From positions 1,550,001 through 1,614,000 of the forward strand of contig NZ_LT629804.1 in NCBI RefSeq assembly GCF_900105865.1: a stretch of DNA of 64,000 bases. The letters run 5' to 3'. Shown piece after piece: positions 8,906 to 16,918 of the stretch. A model generated the notes under the pieces. That model had not been told where the DNA came from. It saw only the letters and a program-made list of their open reading frames with translations, and did no database searches. The position numbers and the translations under genes are program-made. Source of the DNA: Arcanobacterium phocae (lineage in GTDB: Bacteria > Actinomycetota > Actinomycetes > Actinomycetales > Actinomycetaceae). The number at the start of each line of letters is the position of its first letter. The first letter of the stretch is position 1.

Positions 8906-10183
8906 CTATTTCGTTATCTGGTTTTCTATCGTAGACACAATGGCTCGAGCAACCGCTGGTTTATTCCCCTGATGAGTGTCTACCAGTGCTCCTTGACCGG
9001 TTACGACCGAAACCCGTGTGTGTACATCACCAAAACCGATGTCTTCACCGACTTGATTGATGACGAGTAAATCAGCGCCCTTTCTGCGAGCTTTGGCAAT
9101 ACCATACTCAATATATGTCTGATTTTCGTCACCTGTCTCAGCAGCGAACCCAACAATGCACTGCCCAGATTTCTGGCGATGCGCCGCAAGCTCACGCAAA
9201 ATATCAGGGTTAGCTTTTAAGTCAAGCTGGAAATTTTCGCTACGCTTAATTTTAGTTTGGGACTGCACGACATGAAAATCGCCAATCGCAGCAGCCATGA
9301 TTATGACATCGGCTATTGGAGCTAACCGTTGCATTTCGACTTGAATATCATGTGCACTTACTGCGGAGACAATCTCAATTCCTGGTTGACACCGTGCACG
9401 GACATCGGTAGCTAAATTGGCGCCCACAAGGATGACGCGATGGCCATTGTGATAAGCCGCATTAGCGAGTTCGACCCCCATAATCCCCGAAGAATTGTTC
9501 GCGATATAGCGCACTGGATCTATAGCTTCCCGGGTCCCGCCAGCAGAAATGACCCATGTCGCATCGGCATCTATATTGTCCAGTGCAACGTCGAAGCTAC
9601 GGTCTTGCAATAGCTCGATTGCACGTTCCGCGATTCTTTCCGGCTCACTCATACGCCCCATACCAATGTCTTTACCAGTGAGCTGTCCGGCTTCTGGACC
9701 AATCAATTCCCATCCTTGATGACGCAAGAGTTCAACGTTTGCTTGTGTTGCAGGATGTTCCCACATTTGGGTATGCATTGCTGGCGCAATTAATCGCGGG
9801 CATGTTGCGACAAGTGCTGAAGCCGTTAACAAGTTATCGGCAATACCGTAGGCAAATTTGGCAATTGTGTTTGCCGTAGCCGGAGCCACCACGAAAAGGT
9901 CAGCACGTGCACCAGTATTAACATGTACCACAGCATGAGCGTCTTCCGATACGTGAACATGCACGGGATTTCCGGAGATTGCTTCCCAAGTTGTTATACC
10001 GACCATCTCGAGTGCAGCGGGAGTAGGGACGACGACGACATCCGCTCCCCACTGCCGCAACCTACGAACAGCAGTTACTGCTTTGTAGGCAGCGATGCCT
10101 CCCGTGACGCCAAATAATATTCGAGGCTTATGAGACAAGCCTCCCAATTGGGAGGCTCGTAGATTGACGTTACCGCCCATCAT
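8906..10183 (-). CDS. coaBC: Bifunctional phosphopantothenoylcysteine decarboxylase/synthetase
   Basis: A 425-residue fusion for two steps of coenzyme A synthesis. The N-terminal half is the FMN-dependent CoaC decarboxylase (ILFGVTGGIAAYKA, the histidine region HAVVHVNTGARADLFVVAPA, and the substrate clamp APAMHTQMWEHPA). The C-terminal half is the CTP-dependent CoaB synthetase (DPVRYIANNSSGIMG, then KIKR). The start ATG at 10183 overlaps the rpoZ stop by one base (TAATG), indicating coupled translation. About 15 residues precede the conserved KPRILFGVTGG, and their codons contain a perfect 20-bp palindrome, listed separately. Confidence 0.96.
   Translation of the reverse strand: MMGGNVNLRASQLGGLSHKPRILFGVTGGIAAYKAVTAVRRLRQWGADVVVVPTPAALEMVGITTWEAISGNPVHVHVSEDAHAVVHVNTGARADLFVVAPATANTIAKFAYGIADNLLTASALVATCPRLIAPAMHTQMWEHPATQANVELLRHQGWELIGPEAGQLTGKDIGMGRMSEPERIAERAIELLQDRSFDVALDNIDADATWVISAGGTREAIDPVRYIANNSSGIMGVELANAAYHNGHRVILVGANLATDVRARCQPGIEIVSAVSAHDIQVEMQRLAPIADVIIMAAAIGDFHVVQSQTKIKRSENFQLDLKANPDILRELAAHRQKSGQCIVGFAAETGDENQTYIEYGIAKARRKGADLLVINQVGEDIGFGDVHTRVSVVTGQGALVDTHQGNKPAVARAIVSTIENQITK
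10138..10157. repeat. Perfect 20-bp palindrome inside the coaBC 5' coding region
   Basis: AGCCTCCCAATTGGGAGGCT reads the same on both strands. It lies in codons 10-16 of coaBC, 26 bases after its ATG, and encodes the variable linker before the conserved flavoprotein domain. As RNA it has no loop of its own and would form an 8-pair hairpin with a 4-base AAUU loop just inside the gene. As DNA it could be a dimeric operator. No function is shown. Confidence 0.9.
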
Positions 10184-10446
10184 TACTCTCGGGTGAACTT
10201 AAGCTTATCGTCAGCAACTTCTTGGAGCGCTACCGATAACGGCTTGTCTTCGGGTGAAGCAGAGACAAGCGGACCAATGCTCGTGATGTTGCCATCACCA
10301 GACTTGAGTTCTTGACGGTAGGAGTTGATTTGGCGTGCCCGAGCGGCTCCAAAAACAGCCAACGTGTACTTCGAATCAACCTTTTCTAACAAGTTGTCGA
10401 TTGCCGGGGACGTGATGCCCTCTGGGTTGGCGGTGGTTCCAGACAT
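10183..10446 (-). CDS. rpoZ: DNA-directed RNA polymerase omega subunit
   Basis: An 87-residue omega subunit that helps assemble beta-prime into core RNA polymerase. The conserved block GITSPAIDNLLEKVDSKYTL, followed by RARQINSYRQELKSG, identifies it. It sits between gmk and coaBC as in most actinobacteria, and its stop overlaps the coaBC start by one base. Confidence 0.96.
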   Translation of the reverse strand: MSGTTANPEGITSPAIDNLLEKVDSKYTLAVFGAARARQINSYRQELKSGDGNITSIGPLVSASPEDKPLSVALQEVADDKLKFTRE

Positions 10447-10492
10447 ATATACCTCTTCTATGGTTGGATCAGCCGGGTTCTTATACAGGTTC

Positions 10493-11065
10493 TTATTTTA
10501 CCGCGGATTGCGACAAAATTTGCAGTAGCGCTTCGGTGGCATTAGCCACTGTATCGTTAATAATAACGTAGTCGAATTCATCTTGGGCGGCTAACTCAGT
10601 ACGAGCAGTAGCCAAGCGTCGTTCCTGTTCTTCAGCGCCTTCCGTGCCACGCCCTTTAAGGCGATGTTCAAGTTCTTCCCATGATGGTGGTGCAATAAAT
10701 ATTTGCTGAGCTTCTGGCATCGCTTTGCGCACTTGCCGAGCGCCATCCAAATCGAGTTCGAGAATGACATGTTGTCCTCTGGCCATTGCTTCTTCTACCG
10801 GCTTTCTAGGAGTTCCATACCGGTGGACTTTATGCACTATGGCCCACTCCAGCATGCCGTCGTTAGTTACCAACTCATCAAACTCTTCTGGCGTCACGAA
10901 ATAATAGTGAGTGCCATCGATTTCGCCGGGACGAGGAGCCCGTGTTGTCGCAGATACGGAATACCAAAGGCTAGGATCTTTGGCCAAAACTTCTTTAAGG
11001 ACAGTACCTTTACCCACCGCAGTAGGCCCACAAACAACAAATGCTTTACCGTGAAAATCAGTCAT
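10493..11065 (-). CDS. gmk: Guanylate kinase
   Basis: A 190-residue enzyme that phosphorylates GMP and dGMP with ATP. The P-loop GPTAVGKGT (13-21) carries the family-typical GKG, and the GMP-binding region reads SATTRAPRPGEIDGTHYYF. The lid lies around RLKGRGTE. It leads the gmk-rpoZ-coaBC-metK run. In many actinobacteria an integration host factor gene (mihF) lies immediately upstream, but here the 80 bases to the next terminator hold no such frame, so mihF must be elsewhere or absent. Confidence 0.97.
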   Translation of the reverse strand: MTDFHGKAFVVCGPTAVGKGTVLKEVLAKDPSLWYSVSATTRAPRPGEIDGTHYYFVTPEEFDELVTNDGMLEWAIVHKVHRYGTPRKPVEEAMARGQHVILELDLDGARQVRKAMPEAQQIFIAPPSWEELEHRLKGRGTEGAEEQERRLATARTELAAQDEFDYVIINDTVANATEALLQILSQSAVK

Positions 11066-11148
11066 AGCTATTATCGTGCCAGAATCTCATTACGACACCA
11101 ATGCGGGGCTAATTGGTGTGATTGGTTACCTATCGACTAGCCTCAATG

Positions 11149-11188
11149 AAAAGTGAGCCAAGAACAGATTTGTTCTTGGCTCACTTTA
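11149..11188 (-). terminator. Strong bidirectional-looking terminator after nusB
   Basis: A perfect 17-base inverted repeat (11150-11166 and 11171-11187) with loop GATT is flanked by A and T runs. It lies 15 bases past the nusB stop on the minus strand and closes the alaS-to-nusB block ahead of gmk. Confidence 0.9.
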
Positions 11189-11202
11189 CGTACAAAAGAC
11201 GA

Positions 11203-11670
11203 TTACCGACCCGATGTTTCCTCAGCACGAATCTCTGCGATTCGGTTAAGTACTCCCATCGTGAAACCTACTGCTTTATCTGTGGAGAAATCGCGCACAA
11301 GTGACGTAATTTCTTTAACAACGATTGCTACTGGCACATCCAGGTACATTATCTCAGTCGCACCAATTCGTAAAAGATTACGATCTACGATGCTCATACG
11401 AGAAAGCGACCATTGTGGCGAAGCAGCCTCAATCATTGAATCGACATCATCTGCCCACTCAACATAGGTGGACACGATGAGTTGCCCATATTCTTGAATC
11501 GGTTGTTGCGAAGCAGAAATCTGGCTACGCTCAGCTAACAAGTTAGCTAAATCTTCACCAGCGTCCCGCACATCAGCTTCATAAAGAACATCAAGCGCAC
11601 GTTGCCGCTGCAATGAGCGGCCTTTCCGACGTTTATTCCGCCGGTCATGGGAACGTTCTTCTGTAGTCAT
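11203..11670 (-). CDS. nusB: Transcription antitermination protein NusB
   Basis: A 155-residue all-helical RNA-binding protein that, with S10 (NusE), binds boxA and supports rRNA antitermination. The arginine-rich N-terminus ends in RQRALDVLYEADVR. The C-terminal signature DVPVAIVVKEITSLVRDFSTDKAVGF is typical, but only short parts are quoted: VAIVVKEIT and DKAVGFTMGVLNRI. Its ATG overlaps the efp stop by one base (TGATG), so it is probably translated from the efp message. It is followed by a strong terminator. Confidence 0.96.
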   Translation of the reverse strand: MTTEERSHDRRNKRRKGRSLQRQRALDVLYEADVRDAGEDLANLLAERSQISASQQPIQEYGQLIVSTYVEWADDVDSMIEAASPQWSLSRMSIVDRNLLRIGATEIMYLDVPVAIVVKEITSLVRDFSTDKAVGFTMGVLNRIAEIRAEETSGR

Positions 11671-12227
11671 CAGGCGCGATTAATATACTCGCCGGTACGG
11701 GTATCAACCTTGATCTTGGTTCCCTGCTCTAGGAAGAGAGGAACCTGTAGTTCGTAACCGGTTTCAACTGTTGCTGGCTTGGTACCAGAATTAGAACGGT
11801 CGCCCTGCAAACCTGGCTCCGTGTAAGTTACCTCTAGAACAACCGAGGCTGGCAATTCGATAAACAGTACAGCACCTTCGTGCATAGCAACGATGGCGTT
11901 GGAGTTCTCGAGCATGTAGTTCTTCGCGTCACCAACGACTTCAGCGCTTACTGGGAGTTGCTCGTAGGTATCGAGATCCATAAAAATGAAGTCGCTACCA
12001 TCGTTGTATAGGTACTGCATATCGCGACGGTCTACGGTAGCCGTCTCAACTTTTACACCAGCGTTGAATGTCTTATCAACATTCTTGCCAGAAAGTACAT
12101 TCTTCAGCTTCGTACGAACGAATGCTGGTCCCTTACCCGGCTTCACATGCTGAAACTCAACAACTTGCCAAAGCTGGTTGTCGATTTTAAGCACCATGCC
12201 ATTTTTGAGATCGTTTGTGGTTGCCAC
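11670..12227 (-). CDS. efp: Translation elongation factor P
   Basis: A 185-residue three-domain protein that enters the ribosomal E site and relieves stalling at proline runs. The tip loop of domain I reads [15 protein letters not shown] with Lys32 at the apex. In actinobacteria this lysine sits in a proline-bearing loop and appears to work without the modification systems of E. coli or Bacillus, which is established for the group rather than seen here. It is followed by nusB in the aro-efp-nusB arrangement. Confidence 0.97.
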   Translation of the reverse strand: MATTNDLKNGMVLKIDNQLWQVVEFQHVKPGKGPAFVRTKLKNVLSGKNVDKTFNAGVKVETATVDRRDMQYLYNDGSDFIFMDLDTYEQLPVSAEVVGDAKNYMLENSNAIVAMHEGAVLFIELPASVVLEVTYTEPGLQGDRSNSGTKPATVETGYELQVPLFLEQGTKIKVDTRTGEYINRA

Positions 12228-12283
12228 GTTTTTCCAATCTGTAGCGTCAATGATTCCTTTTGGATTTTAACTGTTTTTCTTGG

Positions 12284-12844
12284 CTAACTTGGTGAAGATG
12301 CGCTATTTATGAGCATAATTACGTGTTTAGGCACGGCATCTGCCATCTGTGCAAGAGTATAGCCTGTAGTGTCTAGCGTCCAATCGGCGTATTTCTGGTA
12401 TTGCGGCATTCGCTCATTGAGCCACATTCTCAGTTCTTTCCGAGGTAACACGATGTTCGTTGCTCGTGGCCCGAATAGTCCTAATCGTTTGACCAGTTCT
12501 GCAACAGAACACTCTAAACTCAAAACAAAAACACGTGCTTCACGTTTAGCATCAAACACCATCGATGATAAATATTCATGCTCGAAAAAATCAGCCGGGA
12601 GAGCTACCGCAAAGTCTGTTTCTGGTTCTGCCGCAATATCAGTGAATAAGTCCCGTATAAGGTCGCCAGCGAGAACGTGTCTCTGTGAGCACGGAATCTC
12701 AGTAAAAAGATCTTCATCTGACACGCCAAGTTGCTCAGCCACAATCGTATCCACATCAGCCACTGTGTAACCATGAGTTTCAAGACCAGCTACGAGTGTC
12801 GTTTTACCGGCACCATCAGGGCCAATAATCACAATAGCGGTCAT
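12284..12844 (-). CDS. Degenerate shikimate-kinase-like P-loop protein
   Basis: A 186-residue P-loop kinase with shikimate-kinase layout: GPDGAGKTT (8-16), an acidic DVD at 30-32, and a C-terminal block LNERMPQYQKYADWTLDT that matches the end of shikimate kinases. The GGG motif expected near residue 80 is absent (the region reads ETDFAVALPADFF). I chose the ATG at 12844 because it forms a 4-base ATGA overlap with the aroKB stop. The longer start at 12862 would run inside aroKB. The adjacent AroKB fusion carries an intact kinase domain, so this copy may have another substrate or a non-catalytic role. Function is unknown. Confidence 0.75.
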   Translation of the reverse strand: MTAIVIIGPDGAGKTTLVAGLETHGYTVADVDTIVAEQLGVSDEDLFTEIPCSQRHVLAGDLIRDLFTDIAAEPETDFAVALPADFFEHEYLSSMVFDAKREARVFVLSLECSVAELVKRLGLFGPRATNIVLPRKELRMWLNERMPQYQKYADWTLDTTGYTLAQMADAVPKHVIMLINSASSPS

Positions 12845-14391
12845 GGTCGGATACTCTCCCATGCAGAATCTAGCATTTCTTGGGAAGGCTCACGAATAAT
12901 ATGCATATTTCGTTCCGTATCGACGACGACGAAGCGCAACTGTCCGTCTCTAACTTTTTTGTCACTGCGCATAGCGCGCTCGACCTGTTCTCGCTTATCA
13001 GCGGGGTACGTCGTCGGCAATCCTAACTGCTCTAAGATGTACCTGTGCTCTGTGACGAAATCTGGCGTTGCGTAACCAGCACTAACGGCCAGCGAAGCCG
13101 CGAAGATACAACCTACCGCTACGGCTTGACCATGTTTCCAAGAATAGTTTTCTACCAGCTCAATCGCGTGCCCCAAAGTATGCCCATAATTGAGTACCTG
13201 ACGCAAACTTGATTCACGTAAATCCTGACTTACCACATCGGCCTTCACTCGAATAGCTCGCGCAATGAGTTCGTGAAGATCATAGCTAGGCTGGGCCAGC
13301 ATTGTAGAGATATTCTTGTCGGCAATAAAACCACACTTGGCGACCTCAGCTAACCCACTCTGACGTTGTTCTTCCGGCAATGTTCCAAGTACATCGAGAT
13401 CGCAAAATACATCCGACGGCGGCCAGAATGTACCAACGAGATTCTTTCCTTGAGCCGTATTGATAGCTGTCTTTCCCCCGATCGCAGCATCTACCATTCC
13501 CAAAATCGTCGTCGGTACCGAAACCAACCGAATACCGCGCATCCAGGTGGAAGCGAAAAAACCAGCAACGTCGGTTGTTGCCCCACCGCCAACTGCCAGC
13601 ACCACGGCATCTCTGCCAAGATGTGCTTGGCCTGCGATATCCCATAATTGTTCGATTGTGCCCGATGATTTTGCTTTTTCACCATCAGGGACTTCAACTG
13701 CGACAGAATGCAAACCAGCTAACGTGATCTGTTCATCAATCCGGCCAACATAGCTAGTCAGATGAGGACTATGGATGAGCATGACTTTACTTGCTGGACG
13801 TAACGCTCGGACTATCCGTGGTACTAGGTCAGTTCCAACGATGACATCGTACGGGTTCGGCCCATCAACTGTTATCTGCGTTTGTGATTGTCCGAGTTTA
13901 TCTAACACGTTTCCTACCACGACATTCAGCCCCCGTTCATCTGACATCACGATATCTGACGCAACCTCGTAGTACAATTCGCTACGCTCTTGACGTAGGC
14001 GCGCAACTGAAGCTGCGATATCATTACCAAGGACTGGCCGGACTGTGCGGGAACGACGCAGTCGCGAAACAAGGACCTCGTCCGTTACATCGATATAAAT
14101 AACACGCTCTCGAGTTAGCATCCGTCTCGTCTGAGAATTCAACAAAGCGCCACCACCAATGGACAGAATTCCAGTACGGAGCTCACAAGCTTCTTTAATG
14201 ACCTCGTGCTCAAGCTGACGAAAATAATCCGCTCCAAAAGTTGCAAAAATGTCAGAAATCGACATGCCTGCGCGTTGGCTTATCAAACGGTCGGAATCGG
14301 TGAACTCTTCGTGCAAACGGTTGGCAACAATACGACCAACGGTAGTCTTTCCGGCACCTGGCATGCCCACGATAACAGCGCGCAGACTCAT
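12841..14391 (-). CDS. aroKB: Fused shikimate kinase / 3-dehydroquinate synthase
   Basis: A 516-residue fusion. Residues 1 to about 165 are shikimate kinase with an intact P-loop GMPGAGKTT (9-17), DSD at 32-34, R58 in YFRQLE, and GGG at 79-81. From about 175 the protein is AroB, the NAD- and metal-dependent 3-dehydroquinate synthase, with VGGGATTDVAGF, the PTTILGMVDAAIGGKTAIN loop and the metal site around LNYGHTLGHAIE. The two enzymes catalyse non-adjacent steps of the shikimate pathway. The gene overlaps aroC upstream and the kinase-like gene downstream by 4 bases each. Confidence 0.97.
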   Translation of the reverse strand: MSLRAVIVGMPGAGKTTVGRIVANRLHEEFTDSDRLISQRAGMSISDIFATFGADYFRQLEHEVIKEACELRTGILSIGGGALLNSQTRRMLTRERVIYIDVTDEVLVSRLRRSRTVRPVLGNDIAASVARLRQERSELYYEVASDIVMSDERGLNVVVGNVLDKLGQSQTQITVDGPNPYDVIVGTDLVPRIVRALRPASKVMLIHSPHLTSYVGRIDEQITLAGLHSVAVEVPDGEKAKSSGTIEQLWDIAGQAHLGRDAVVLAVGGGATTDVAGFFASTWMRGIRLVSVPTTILGMVDAAIGGKTAINTAQGKNLVGTFWPPSDVFCDLDVLGTLPEEQRQSGLAEVAKCGFIADKNISTMLAQPSYDLHELIARAIRVKADVVSQDLRESSLRQVLNYGHTLGHAIELVENYSWKHGQAVAVGCIFAASLAVSAGYATPDFVTEHRYILEQLGLPTTYPADKREQVERAMRSDKKVRDGQLRFVVVDTERNMHIIREPSQEMLDSAWESIRP

Positions 14392-15611
14392 GACCCCAAC
14401 TCGTTTTCAAAAAAAGCCCCATGCTGGTCAGCCAAATTTTCCAGATGTATCTGGATGTCTTGAAGATGGTTACCCGCCGCACGCTCCAATAAAGCTGATG
14501 CAAGTGTTAACGCAAGCATAGATTCTGCGATAACTGTTGCAGGTACAACTGCGCTAGTGTCGGAGCGCTGGTGGTTAGCCGCTACTGGCTCTCCCGTTGC
14601 AAGGTCAACGGTTTTTAAGGCGTGTGGGACGGTCGGAATAGGTTTAACAGCAATACGAACAGCAACCGGTTCCCCATTAGTCATCCCGCCTTCTATTCCC
14701 CCGGCATGGTTTGATTCACGAGTAATCATCCCATGCTCTAGTGCGAGTTCGTCATGAGCGATAGAACCTCCCGTTATAGCATTGGCAAAACCATCCCCTA
14801 TTTCAACACCTTTAACTGCAGGTATAGACATCATCGCTTGTGCTATTTGGCCGTCAAGCCGTTCACTCCACACAGTGTATGTGCCAAGAGCTGGCGGCAC
14901 GTTCCAAGCAATTACTTCGGCTATGCCACCAATAGTGTCCCCTGTTTTTCGAGCGTGGTCTATCTGTTCGATAAAAAGCTGCTCGGAATGCGGATCCGAA
15001 GCTCGCACTGGCGAATCCTCGATAGTCTGGATGTCAGCTAGAGTAACCGTCTTGTTTACCGCGGTAGCAGTCCCTAAAGCCACCACACGCCCAGCAATCA
15101 CAATACCGGCTACTTGTCGCAGAAATTCTTTCGCAACATAGCCGAGTGCAACCCGGGCAGCAGTTTCACGAGCGGACGCGCGTTCTAACACATTTCGTAA
15201 ATCGTCAAAGCGAAACTTTATTGCCCCAGCGTAATCAGCGTGACCGGGCCGCGGACGAGTTAGCTTTTTATTCCTTGCTAGTTCGTGAGAGTCTCCACTA
15301 CCAGAATTCTTTCGCAACTCGGCCGGGTCTACGACGTCGGGACTCATAACAGTTTCCCAACGCGGCCACTCACTATTATCTATTTCAATAGCAATCGGAC
15401 TCCCGAGGGTTTTCCCATGCCGGACTCCCGAAATTATTCGGCAGGAATCTTGTTCAAATTTTTGTCGCGCACCTCGACCGTATCCAGTCCGCCGTCGTCG
15501 CAACTCCCCTTCTAGCCCAACGGTAGAAATCTCAATCCCCGCGGGCATGCCTTCTATAATTGCGACAAGGCGGCAACCATGTGACTCACCTGCTGTACTC
15601 CAACGCATCAT
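14388..15611 (-). CDS. aroC: Chorismate synthase
   Basis: A 407-residue enzyme that converts EPSP to chorismate using reduced FMN. The start at 15611 gives the family-typical MMRWSTAGESHG and makes a 4-base ATGA overlap with the prepilin peptidase stop. A GTG/ATG further up at 15662 would add 17 atypical residues inside that gene. Other signatures are GRGARQKFEQD, RPRPGHADYAGAIKF and ASARETAARVALG. It sits in the aro block ahead of aroKB. Confidence 0.96.
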   Translation of the reverse strand: MMRWSTAGESHGCRLVAIIEGMPAGIEISTVGLEGELRRRRTGYGRGARQKFEQDSCRIISGVRHGKTLGSPIAIEIDNSEWPRWETVMSPDVVDPAELRKNSGSGDSHELARNKKLTRPRPGHADYAGAIKFRFDDLRNVLERASARETAARVALGYVAKEFLRQVAGIVIAGRVVALGTATAVNKTVTLADIQTIEDSPVRASDPHSEQLFIEQIDHARKTGDTIGGIAEVIAWNVPPALGTYTVWSERLDGQIAQAMMSIPAVKGVEIGDGFANAITGGSIAHDELALEHGMITRESNHAGGIEGGMTNGEPVAVRIAVKPIPTVPHALKTVDLATGEPVAANHQRSDTSAVVPATVIAESMLALTLASALLERAAGNHLQDIQIHLENLADQHGAFFENELGS

Positions 15612-16177
15612 ATAACCGATTGTGCCAAAAATAATGAACTCATGCTGGCCCAGACGCTCCATGAAGCACCTACAAGAAACGGTCCGAAGGGCAATGATGA
15701 GTCAAAATGCAGTCTCCGAAACACCAGTCCAATAAGGCTGATAGCCCCGGCACATATAGTAGCTACAACGAAACACGCTACCGCCTCACGTCCGTGAAAG
15801 AAGCACATAGCAGCTAAAAGCCGCACATCGCCTATCCCCACATATCGTCCACCTGAAATTACGGATGCAAGCCCTAGCGGAACACATACCAGCACCAAAG
15901 ACTGTGCAACCTGTTGCCACCATGACCAGCCGAGACCATAAATACACAGCCCATAAGCTATCGCAGCTACTAGCGCGGCGTTGGTAACCCAAACAATAAG
16001 GGTATGGGTATACGCATCAACTACGGCATTTGCGAAAAGCAAACCGTAAAACAAGCCAATTGCTAGTGCAGATATTGCGTAACCATCGCTAAGAATAGCG
16101 AGACCAATACTCACACAAGCGCTAAACATTCCAGCGTAATTCGAGAACTGGATAATCTTCTTGTCCACAAGACACAT
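15608..16177 (-). CDS. Prepilin peptidase (A24 family), catalytic domain only
   Basis: A 189-residue polytopic membrane protein with about six hydrophobic segments. The two aspartates of A24 proteases are visible: D54 in VVDAYTHTL and D117 in the GxGD motif VGIGDVRL. PFGPFLVGA near the C-terminus is also typical. The N-terminal methylase domain of long PilD proteins is missing, as in most actinobacterial forms. It should cleave type IV or Tad-like prepilins, but no pilin or pilus assembly gene lies in this window. It sits between aroE-like and aroC and overlaps aroC by 4 bases. The start lacks an obvious Shine-Dalgarno. Confidence 0.88.
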   Translation of the reverse strand: MCLVDKKIIQFSNYAGMFSACVSIGLAILSDGYAISALAIGLFYGLLFANAVVDAYTHTLIVWVTNAALVAAIAYGLCIYGLGWSWWQQVAQSLVLVCVPLGLASVISGGRYVGIGDVRLLAAMCFFHGREAVACFVVATICAGAISLIGLVFRRLHFDSSLPFGPFLVGASWSVWASMSSLFLAQSVI

Positions 16178-16195
16178 ATTAAGACGAAAGAGAAA

Positions 16196-16918
16196 TCACC
16201 CTATTTTGTTATCCACAGTCTCTTGGATGATGTGGAAAGGAAGGTCGATTCCCGAAGAAAGTAGAATCACTTCTCGCAAATACCCGACTAAAAACTGGGG
16301 AAATAGGAAGCTGTTGTGTGCGGTTAAAGAATGTCGGTACAACCGGAGAACAGATGCGGACGACGGAAGCATAGGGATGCGTTCAGCAACGGCACAATCT
16401 GTGTCGACAATAGTATCGGTATCGCGAATTTGAACCTGTTCTGGACGCCGAAATTGAACGTCGACGCCCATATTGTGTGCAGCCGCAGCAGCAGAGCCAG
16501 GCCCACCACATGGGTCGCTAACGATAACAATTTCGTCATAGCTTAGTTCAACGGCGCTTGCTATTGTTGCCCCTGCATTGTGACCACCACCGAGGATTAA
16601 AATACGGTCGGTATCATCAATAGCTAAGCCACGGAGTGCTGAAGACACTGCCCGCGAAACGACGGAGAAGCCAATAAGCATTGAATTGCTACCGGTGGGC
16701 TGGCGGACCAACAGCTCACAAGCACCCGTAAGCTTCGCCATACCGTCTAAAAGATCAACTTTATCATTGCCTATCACTCTTGTAGGAGCCCAAATAGACT
16801 GAATACTCGGATCTATCGCGCATGCATTAAGCTCACTAAAATCAACATGCCGACTACCAGAAATAAGGCTACTAAAAATATCGTATAGCCAAGACGGGCC
16901 AATAAATCCATGTGTCAT
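16196..16918 (-). CDS. Shikimate dehydrogenase-like protein lacking catalytic residues
   Basis: A 240-residue protein at the usual aroE position between mltG and the prepilin peptidase. The NAD(P)-binding half is recognisable (ILILGGGHNAGATIASA, 107-122). The N-terminal substrate half is eroded. The normal hSlSP serine motif is missing, the PxK lysine motif appears as APTRV (44-48), and the NTD aspartate motif before the AL helix is GFSVVSRA (83-90). Hence dehydroshikimate reduction is doubtful. It may be a relic, or a paralogue with a different role. A true AroE elsewhere cannot be excluded. The start overlaps the mltG stop by one base. Confidence 0.7.
   Translation of the reverse strand: MTHGFIGPSWLYDIFSSLISGSRHVDFSELNACAIDPSIQSIWAPTRVIGNDKVDLLDGMAKLTGACELLVRQPTGSNSMLIGFSVVSRAVSSALRGLAIDDTDRILILGGGHNAGATIASAVELSYDEIVIVSDPCGGPGSAAAAAHNMGVDVQFRRPEQVQIRDTDTIVDTDCAVAERIPMLPSSASVLRLYRHSLTAHNSFLFPQFLVGYLREVILLSSGIDLPFHIIQETVDNKIG

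Noticed and set aside
11066..11148. mihF upstream of gmk
   Set aside because: Only about 80 bases separate gmk from the nusB terminator, and no such frame is present.
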